Below are positions 55,835 to 64,000 of a stretch of DNA of 64,000 nucleotides, piece by piece. The position numbers were made by a program, and so were the translations under genes. Below the pieces are notes generated by a model. It did no database searches. It saw nothing but the letters and a program-made list of their open reading frames with translations, and had not been told where the DNA came from. The DNA comes from Sabellastarte sp. h YS-2021. Lineage: Eukaryota; Annelida; Polychaeta; Sabellida; Sabellidae. How positions within the stretch are numbered: the first letter of the stretch is position 1; each line of letters begins with the position of its first letter. The DNA is taken from contig OZ024934.1 in assembly GCA_964017235.1 (NCBI GenBank), positions 83,108,706 through 83,172,705 on the forward strand, written 5' to 3'.

Positions 55835-57559
55835 GGATTTTTTTCAATTGTTGTTAATTTCAAAAGATGTGGCTGAATATATGGAAATACAGGAAACATA
55901 TTATTTGAAGAAATGTATCATTTTGCAGTAAGTGTAGGGACCATGTACTCTACACACCAAATATCAACCTCTAGATAGGACCTCCATTCTAAGTTATCAT
56001 CTAAATAAAACACAGCAAATATTATTTCCTACCTAAATGAGGAAAACAAGTATGTCCAGAACAACAATAATAAAATAATATTCTAACATGACACGGCTGT
56101 GTCCGCGATTCTGATTGGCTAAGACACGAAAAATTGCTCTGTAAAACCCTGCATAACCTCATGAGTTCTATTTTATCGCTCACAGTGCTGCTCTGCAAAA
56201 AGAAAACTTGAAGTAACAGCTTGGATTTTTTTCATGAAATAGATATATGATAGTAAATACGATATTTAGGGATTGTTACATTTTAAATAAAATATATTGA
56301 CATGAATCTCCTAAAGTTTAATTACGTTTAAAAAGGCAAAGGGCTATCTTATTTTGTGGCTCTTCCAATAATTCAACTGCACCCGTCGATAAACAAAATT
56401 TTATAGAATATTTGTATATTTTTCTACAGCTTCAAAACTAATTTTTATAAGATCTTCTAAAATGCTTCGCCTTTGTGATCCTAATATCGCTAATCGTTGT
56501 AAAATCACCTATAACCCCTTGCTCGTCGTTGTCTATTTCTATAACAAACAGAAACAGCAAAAGTGAAAAATAAACAAATTGTGACCCTAACATGCAACCG
56601 TAAAATTTACAAGTTTTGTGTTTGTGTCTCTATATAAGCTCCCTCAATCTTATCACGTTCATTAGAAAGAGTAACTGCAGTCAATGAAAGACTTACCGTT
56701 TGCAGTGCTCACTCTCTCCTGGGAGCTTTTGCTTAAATGTCAGGTGTAGTCGTTATAAGATCAACAAGATTGGGGACGAAAAAAAGCTAGATTGTTATTT
56801 TCAAACAAAGGAAGAATAAATGTGTTTTAAACCTGGACAATCCTTGTAATTTGATATAATTATATAAACGCCAAAGAATGCTAACAGTCCTAAATATAAT
56901 TACTCATGACTATGTATGTATGTAGTGGTGTAACAAGCCTTTTGGATTTATTTTTAGATAAAGCTTGACATCTATATTTTACCTGTGATGTGGTGATAAG
57001 TTTATAATGTTACACCAGTGAAATGCATTGATGTTGTGATATATATCACATTTTCCTTTTTTTCGGTGATTTTGTTTATACATTTGTATATTAAAGTGAA
57101 CATTAAATTGTATTGGGATAAAACAATTTGCAAAATCAAATTATTGTACATTTAAATTAACCAGGCTAAGAAAGGGATGCATAGTTACAGATAAACTGTT
57201 GATTATTGATTAACTGTATTTGTTTCATTGTGTATTTGCAATACTGCTGCTTATACGTATACACATAGTATTTCTGTGGTGCATTTGAGGACAGCATACT
57301 TTTAAAATAATTTTCAAAAGATTCTATTGTCATATTTTTGAATTAAAATAAGACACTATAGTGCATCACTGGATTATTTATTGTAATATTGAAGATTAAA
57401 AATCTTTAGCCTGACATATAGACTATCTAAAGTGTTATATAACTTAGATAACAGCTATTAACTCTTTATATTTTTCCCTCTTAAAAGGATGATGGATATG
57501 TATGACTTAGCTGAATCTTAACATTGGAATTGAAAGGTCAGTTGGGACACTATTCTAAA
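55835..57559. other. AT-rich noncoding region
   Basis: Contains one end of the repeat family seen at 19928 (TCTAACATGACACGG at 56082-56096, then GTGTCCGCGATTCTGATTGG). No gene recognised. Confidence 0.45.
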
Positions 57560-57623
57560 ATGGCCTCCAGCTGGGATTGTGTGGTACACATTGGGATAAT
57601 ACTTGGACTGTTACTCAGTGAAG
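57560..57623 (+). CDS. candidate signal-peptide exon, partial gene
   Basis: ATG in a strong context (AAAATGG) encodes MASSWDCVVHIGIILGLLLS followed by E, which looks like a secretory signal peptide. A good donor AAG|GTAAGG follows at 57624, leaving phase 1, which is common after signal exons of secreted and extracellular-matrix proteins. I find no convincing second exon before 64000. The next acceptor-preceded open frame (62497) overlaps a SINE-like sequence. The gene would extend beyond the window. Family unknown. Confidence 0.4.
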
Positions 57624-57854
57624 GTAAGGTGGTGTCGTTCCCTTGCTACCCTGTTGAAGTGCCCTTATATGTTTTCCATTAGTGCGCTTTGTGTTATTTG
57701 CTGTTCCCATTTATCACCCTTTGATTTGAATACTGTTCATTTGGCATGTCCTTTGCAATATATGCTGCTTCCTTGGGATACCCTATGCAATATATGATGT
57801 TCCCTGAGGTGGCCTTTGTAACACATACGATATGTGATATTCTCTTAAGTACCT

Positions 57855-58447
57855 TTTGTAACATAAACTGTTCTCCTGTAGGTGCCTTTATGGCATATTC
57901 TGTTTCCCACTGATGCCTTTTCACCATATATACTGTTCTCCTGTAGTTTCCTTTATGACATATTCTAATTCCCACTGATGCCTTTCACCATATATACTGT
58001 TCTCCTGTAGTTTCCTTTATGGCATATTCTAATTCCCACTGATGCCTTTCACCATATATACTGTTCTCCTGTAGTTTCCTTTATGGCATATTCTAATTAC
58101 CACTGCTGCCTTTCACCATATATACGTTCTCCTGTAGCTGCCTTTACGGCATATTCTGTGTCCCACGGATGCCCTTCACCATATATACTGTTCTCCGGTA
58201 GCTGGCTTTATGGGATATTGTGTTTCCACTGATGCCCTTCACCATATATACTTTCCCCATATAGCTGCCTTTATGGCATATTCTGTTTCCACTGGTGCCC
58301 TTCACCATATATACTGTTATCCTGTAGCTGCCTTTATGGGATATTGTGTTTCCACTTATGCCCTTCACCATATATACTTTTCCCCTATAGCTGCCTTTAT
58401 GGCATATTCTGTTTCCACTGCTGCCCTTCACCATATATACTGTTGTA
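57855..58447. repeat. 63-64 bp minisatellite, nine to ten copies
   Basis: The word TATATACTGTTCTCC or variants recurs at 57931, 57995, 58059, 58123, 58186, 58249, 58312, 58375 and 58438. Units are 64 bp at first, then 63 bp. From 58186 on, two unit types alternate (…ACTGTT…TGGGATATTGTG and …ACTTT.CCC…TGGCATATTCTG). Degenerate units extend left to about 57690. Because 63 is a multiple of three, long open frames arise on both strands (58144-58434, 58210-58494). I treat them as chance. Confidence 0.9.
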
Positions 58448-58904
58448 CTGAGGTACCACTGAATATATGCTGGGTACCAACTCGTGGCAGTTAACAGCTC
58501 GAGTTGTTCCCTGCCTTGATTTGGCGCCCAACATATACATTATCATATAGTATGCCTTATACTTTATAAAGGCAGTCATGTAGAGTCTCTTGTATTGAAT
58601 TTTGTAGATAGAGCAGAAATACATTTGTCAAAATCTTGTACATAATTGCCCAGACAGCAAAGGCAATTACCGGAAGCGTGTGTAGTTCTGGGCATTTATC
58701 AAGATCTACATAATACATTTACTATCACAATATATATATATATCTAATGGACATATATTCATGTAAATAAACATAATATCTCTTGCTAAACATTCTGAGG
58801 ACATGTGTTATAAGATATACATGTATGTAAGTAAAAGTATAAAACTATTTGTGTTACAAAGCCACAGCTGTGTAGACAAAGGTCTAATATACATTTTCCA
58901 TGCG

Positions 58905-59040
58905 ATATGTTTGTTTTTGTGTTATTGGTTTCTTTAGTGTGTGTTCTGGATCAAGGAATTTTAAAAGGGTTTTATACTCATTGCACCCATGAGCAATGGT
59001 AGATATGTTCTCCTTTGCACTCTCGCAGTGCTCTTGTTTT
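58905..59040 (+). repeat. dispersed invertebrate repeat, 3' fragment
   Basis: Ends TGCACTCTCGCAGTGCTCTTG, the same ending as the repeat at 18440-18725. Confidence 0.45.
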
Positions 59041-59086
59041 TGATATATACATATTTATGTAGTTTTGCAACTTTTGACACACATTA

Positions 59087-59772
59087 GACCCCAGTTACAC
59101 ATCCATGAATGTTCCGCTGGATTGTGGCAGGATTCCTAATATGGAAAATGTTGAGTGATTTATAGATCATCTTTTCCGTCCATAAGGTCATCTGTAACAT
59201 CTGTAATGTCCCTGTAAGATCCGTAGCGACATGCTGCGATCCGTAATGACATGCCAAGGATCAGCTACGGTCCACTACAGACAGGTTTGCAGATGAAAAG
59301 ATTGCACATAGGATTGGTCTTATGACTGTTTTTTTAATCCGTAAACCCTTTTTGTGTCAGTCCGTAGCAGATCCAGTTAGATCCGGCAATGTTTTTATGG
59401 ATTTTTATTGCCGCAGAAGCGTCAAGGATGAAAGGGATGCCACAAGGATATCCAGGATGGGTTTACGGACAATAAGGACACTCACGGAGGAGCTACAGAT
59501 GAGATATGGAAGAGCTATGGATACTAAGGTCTATATGGACTTTACGGAAAAATGAAACAGGTTTGATTTTTCCATAATGTTCCAGGGATCTGATCTGATC
59601 CTTGGCATGTCACTATGGATCGCAGTATGTCGCTACGGATCTCACAAGGACATGACAGATGTTACCGATAACCTTAGGGATGGAAATGATGATCTGTAAA
59701 TCACTTAGCATTTTCCATATTAGGAATCCTGCCACAATCCGTCTGGTCATCCTTGGATGTGTAACTGGGTTC
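59087..59772. mobile_element. foldback MITE, 686 bp, long terminal inverted repeats
   Basis: The first ~180 and last ~180 bases are imperfect inverted copies. They start GACCCCAGTTACACATCCA on the left and GAACCCAGTTACACATCCA on the right (reverse complement), and continue through TTCCTAATATGGAAAATG and GATCCGTAGCGACATG-type words. TA flanks both sides (59085-59086, 59773-59774), suggesting a TA target duplication. Repeated GGATCCGTA-like motifs fill the arms. No transposase; the frame 59322-59555 is chance. Confidence 0.8.
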
Positions 59773-59774
59773 TA

Positions 59775-62490
59775 ACTGCAAAGTTGTTGTTGGTCAAATG
59801 TTATTTTGCATGTAAATCACAAGTCATTCATTTTTTTATTAAAATTTCAAAGAACAGCATATTATCTTTATTTTAAAGTTAAGAAGATAAGATTTTCGTC
59901 AGTGTGTTTAGTTCAATGAGCAGAACTTTCAGATGAATGGAAGGTCCATTATCAATTATTTGATATCAATTGGTACTTGAACCATTAGCCAATCAAATCC
60001 CCGAAATTATAAGTGGCCTTCGGCTAGAGTTGGCTTAAAATACCGCATGAATTAATTTACTCCGATAGAATATTCAAGTTTTCAAAGTTATTGATATGTT
60101 TTTTGTATTCCCTTTACACAGCACACAGTTTTGACCAGAAAGGATTCTTTTAAATTTTCAAACAAATCAAAAATAATCACTATCCAACAATATAAATTAA
60201 TGTTAATATTAATGACGCTTGTACGGATAGGTTTTTAATTGATAGAATGATAGATTAATCGATTAGTTGATTTTTACATAGCTTTAAACACACTTTAAAG
60301 ACTGTAAGGCATCACGTTATTGATGAGATGGATGAATGCAGTGCATACTGTTTGTTCAACATACTACATAAGACATCAGGTAGAAGCAAGTAACCATCTA
60401 CCAACTTTTTTACTTTAGGTTGATTGTGGAACTGAACCAAGAACCTTAGACTTGGGATGCTTGATTGCTACCTGCAAAACCATCATTCCTCTTTGAGTGT
60501 GTCTTTTTCGTAAACGGGACAGATTTTGTTATATGATAGACTCTTTTTTAAAGAAGTGAAATTTGTAGTGGCTGAGTTTTTTCAGAAACTCCAAGTCAGC
60601 TGTACATTGTGGAAACTAGTCAACCAAGAAATAAAGGAATGTAACAAAAAGTAGCAAATTCAGACAAAAAAAGTGGTGAATGATTACAGAAAAACCTGGT
60701 CTTTTAGGTCAACAGTTGAAGCCCACTGAGATTCATCATAAGGACAGAAAGACTTGAAACCTAAATTAAACTTCAATTTTGTGGTACATTAAACTTGAAA
60801 TAAACCTTTTAAATTAGCCAATATGTGTTTTGCTGAGATTAAAATAAAACTGTTGCACAGTGATGGGTATCTCGTGGTAAAATAGATTTTAACATAATTA
60901 CCTTTTGTGTCTTTGTGACAATTACACTATTAGCCACTGTTATTTTATGTTTATATTTTTATGGGTTTACTTAATTTAACAATTAGTAATACCAAACTCA
61001 AGCACCTATTATCTTAGTTAATGTATCAAAGTATGAATGAAACGTTTGCAGCAAGCAATAACCTGTTATTTAATGGTCCCAACTACTTTAAACAGTCATA
61101 ATCTAAAAAATTAAGAACGGTAAATATAAAAGTATTTGGACTTGGAAAAGCCATTTAAAGCAATTTACAAATATCTAGTTTTTTCCTGTCTTGAGGTATG
61201 AGTACTTGGCAGTGGATACTACTACTACTACTACTACTACAGGCTACTTCACACTAATCCTGTTATTCCTGCTAGTATCATTTTCCAACAAAAACACAGA
61301 TCTTCAGAATTCATAAAACTCTCGAACACGTTAGGAGATGGAAGCTCATCAGACGGACTGTGTGTCTTAGCACTATGCCCGTATAAAAACAAGAATATTG
61401 AAAGAATACATTATATGAACTGAAACTATATTATCTGCACTAAAACTTTTCTATGATTAAAAGAAACTGAAGCCTTTAGTAAGGCTGGTCAGGCATCAGC
61501 AAACAATCGGCAGCTTTCCAGGCTACTAAATGTACCTACCCATTACATTATTTTAAGAATAAAAAGTCAGCTATTATATATATGAATGGAGGTCTGTCAT
61601 ATATTCCAGTATCTATCAAGTATGAATCTTATCAAATCATGCTCATACAAGGATAAGATTACTTGAAGATATCACTGAAATTTCATTCATTATTATTTAT
61701 ATTATTAAGATTTTTTTATCTACTACATGCATTTTATTTAGATGATCATAACAAAACTTTCAACTAGATGATGTCACATATATACACTCAATTAAATACG
61801 TAAACAATTATTAACAATTAAACATATTTAATATACTCACCCAGTGGCTATAATGCAATATTTATATATTTGAAAGTCATATGAAATTAAACCCCTAAGC
61901 TAAAACTTAGAAGAAAAGCTCTAGAAATTGTATTGCACTAGCTGAGTGGTTTATTACATTCTACACATCCATTGACGACCAATCAAATTCCTGAAGACAG
62001 TAACCCAATCAAATCAGCCTTACAACGGATGCCCTAGTTACATGCAACACAGTATATCACTTTCTCTCCATAGTCTCAAGTAGAATTGACTAGATACCCC
62101 ACCCCAACCCCAGCCAAGGGCAAATCTTGGCATTATATATCTCCAATGGGGTGTGGTTAACAAAGATAGATATCAGTATCGAGTGGACCATTCATTTACT
62201 GAAGCATCTTTGTGAATGTAGCTTGTATTAATTTTTTTTCTGGGTGGAAATTATTTCATATGTAAATGTAAGGGCTTATTAATGTCATAGCAGCTAGTTG
62301 TCTAGTTGTTATGGAGTTTTATGAATAGTTATTGTAACCTGTTTGGGTATGGGATCAACACCATCTCATTCAGTATGTAGGAAATATTAATATTCTGTAA
62401 CAAATGTGACTGTTGATGTTAAAAGGACAGTACATACACATTTTTTGTATTGAATAGTATGTCCATACCCAAAGCAATATTACCTTTACT
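59775..62490. other. AT-rich noncoding region
   Basis: No gene recognised. A CTA/ACT microsatellite lies at 61218-61240. Confidence 0.5.
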
Positions 62491-62599
62491 ACAGGACTCC
62501 GGACACCATATGGCCACCTTAAGTGCACAAGTACAGTTCAAGCTCTAGTGACTGATATTCTCCTAACTGAAAGACAGAGGCTCATGGATGACGATTTAC

Positions 62600-62757
62600 C
62601 AATGCTCCTGAGGTTCTTTGTCCTGCCACTTAAGACACGACTTCATGGCAGGGGACCATCATTTAAAGTGATCATCCAAGCCAATATGTGTCTGCCTGTA
62701 CCTGAGATCAAACGTACATCCTCTGTGTTTCTAGGCAAGTGTGTTACACACTAAGCC
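62600..62757 (-). repeat. tRNA-like SINE head, minus strand
   Basis: The reverse complement starts GGTACTGGCTTAGTGTG (A box like) with GTTTGATCTCAGGTAC (B box like) about 35 bases later. This explains the plus-strand open frame 62548-62754. No other copy is seen in the window. Confidence 0.35.
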
Positions 62758-62759
62758 AG

Positions 62760-64000
62760 TACCTTAATCCATGACAAAGAATCTTAATCCATGACAAATA
62801 ATCTTGTTTTGGCGTTGATTAAGTAATTTAATGAGGATTTGCTACAGATATCCATTACAATAAACTGATTCTGTGTAAAAATAAACCCTAACAATACATG
62901 TAAAAATAAACCCTAACAATTTACCAACATTTTGTAACAATATTATTTCCTTAATTTTGACAACATAAGTATCCTAGGAAAAGGTTTAAACGCTTGATTC
63001 AGCATTGAACACACACTACAAGTACAGGTACAATTGAATATCTTCAAGGGGGGGGACTTTATTAATTTTCAGATGTAAATAATTCACCATAATTAAGTTT
63101 TTCACTTGGGTCAAACAGTAAACATAAATTCGTAAAAAAAATTTCAAAACCAGGAAGTTCTTGTGCCGATATCATGAAAAGGCTAAAGACTCTTTGTTCA
63201 TACATTTAACACGATTTTGCTCACTATTTTCCTCATCTTCACACTCAAGGAATTTCCAAATTTAAAATTTGACCGAGTCATGTGCTCAGCTTTAGGCATG
63301 CAAAGGGTGTGGTCTCAAGTTTTGAGCCCAGTGCCTCAAGCCTTGTTCACAGCATTTGACTCAGTAAACACATGTAGGGCAATTCTGTATGCAAGTTTCC
63401 AACCCTGTACCTTTAATTTGTGACATAAGTGTAAGTTTTGAGTCCATTGTTATTGCAAAAAAAAAATCTCGACACAAAAAGGCACATATTTTTTCAGGTA
63501 GTAATTTATAACAAATCTCAAGGTAGGGAGGGGGGGCTAAATGCTGACACAACTCCTTAGCTTGTTTCCAATACAATCAAACAAGGTAATTTTTGTGTCA
63601 ATCATTTATGCTCAGTCATCTTTTGTGAAGCAGCTTTGAACCCCACACTCAGCTGAGACCAAAAGCTCAGATTCGAGCCTGTGACTCATCCTCAGATTGG
63701 ATCAGTCAATCAGCACCAGAGCTGTATGGTGTGTGGTGATGGTACTAACTGATATGATGAAAGCTATAATAATCTATTCATGTTAGCTTTTGTATTGTAT
63801 CAATATTGGTGTACATTAAAATGTATATTAGATGAGTTCTACTTTTATGATGAGAACAGGATCCTGTCATTGCTGGTGTCTAAGGTCCCTTAGCACAGGT
63901 TTTCAAATGTTCACTATATATTATCTAACATAGCTAAAATTAATACATGGTGAACAATTCCCGTTTTAAACAAAGTATATACTCGTATGTAGGTGTCTTT
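62760..64000. other. noncoding right edge
   Basis: AT-rich with a short tandem repeat of TGTAAAAATAAACCCTAACA at 62873-62920. The frames at 63217-63576 show no motif. Confidence 0.45.

Noticed and set aside
57690-58447. CRISPR-like array of regular repeats
   Set aside because: Units are contiguous without unique spacers and the DNA is eukaryotic.
58144-58494. Long open frames on both strands (repetitive Lys/Gly/Ser-rich and His/Tyr-rich proteins)
   Set aside because: They are translations of the 63-bp minisatellite, whose unit length keeps any stop-free frame open.
62497-62754. Acceptor-preceded open frame resembling a RhoGEF-like helix, as second exon after 57560
   Set aside because: Phase fits, but the minus strand of the same stretch reads as a tRNA-like SINE head, no donor is convincing, and the protein similarity is vague.

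Overview
The window looks like nuclear DNA of a marine invertebrate, most likely a mollusc or another lophotrochozoan. It is AT-rich, carries one intron-rich animal gene, and is crowded with transposons: tRNA- and 5S-derived SINEs, non-LTR retrotransposon tails, a DIRS-order tyrosine-recombinase retrotransposon, PIF/Harbinger DNA transposons and MITEs. The taxon is an inference from this mix. I see no rRNA or tRNA gene and no bacterial or viral operon.

Region by region. 1-9800: a decayed Harbinger end (447-~760), a possible first exon of a minus-strand secreted protein (1195-1417), a LINE tail (3916-4280), a 5S-derived SINE split by a tRNA-derived SINE (5244-5664), and a Harbinger-like MITE (8153-8728). 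9832-23306: one host gene that can be assembled completely, a 257-residue tetraspanin in eight coding exons, all introns phase 0, with SINEs, a LINE tail, a MITE and odd short repeats in its introns. A polyadenylation signal lies at 24553. 26433-32489: a young, apparently intact Ngaro/PAT-type retrotransposon on the minus strand, with identical split direct repeats (A1-ORFs-B1-A2-B2), a gag-RT-RNase H ORF and an intact tyrosine recombinase ORF.

33.8-46.8 kb: three PIF/Harbinger elements or relics. One is a very old minus-strand transposase relic (~33880-34850). The second is an element with TAA target duplications (36012-40094) inserted into a LINE tail; it has a broken Myb-like gene and a transposase that has lost its catalytic core. 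The third is a nearly intact element with TAA target duplications (41868-46751), carrying a plus-strand DDE transposase with one in-frame TAG and, convergent to it, an intact minus-strand Myb/SANT-like protein gene. The two host-like features of these transposon genes are TATA boxes and, most unexpectedly, 16-nt hairpins just after the stop codons that match the histone-mRNA 3' stem-loop (six-pair stem, UUUC loop, ACCA flank, and a purine-rich block downstream). This suggests that the transposon genes make histone-type, non-polyadenylated, S-phase-linked mRNAs. It is the main finding.

46.8-64 kb: mostly AT-rich noncoding DNA with MITEs (48507-48774, 59087-59772), another LINE tail (49905-50300), several copies of older dispersed repeats, a 5S-derived SINE, a candidate signal-peptide exon (57560-57623) and a 63-bp minisatellite with alternating repeat variants (57855-58447).
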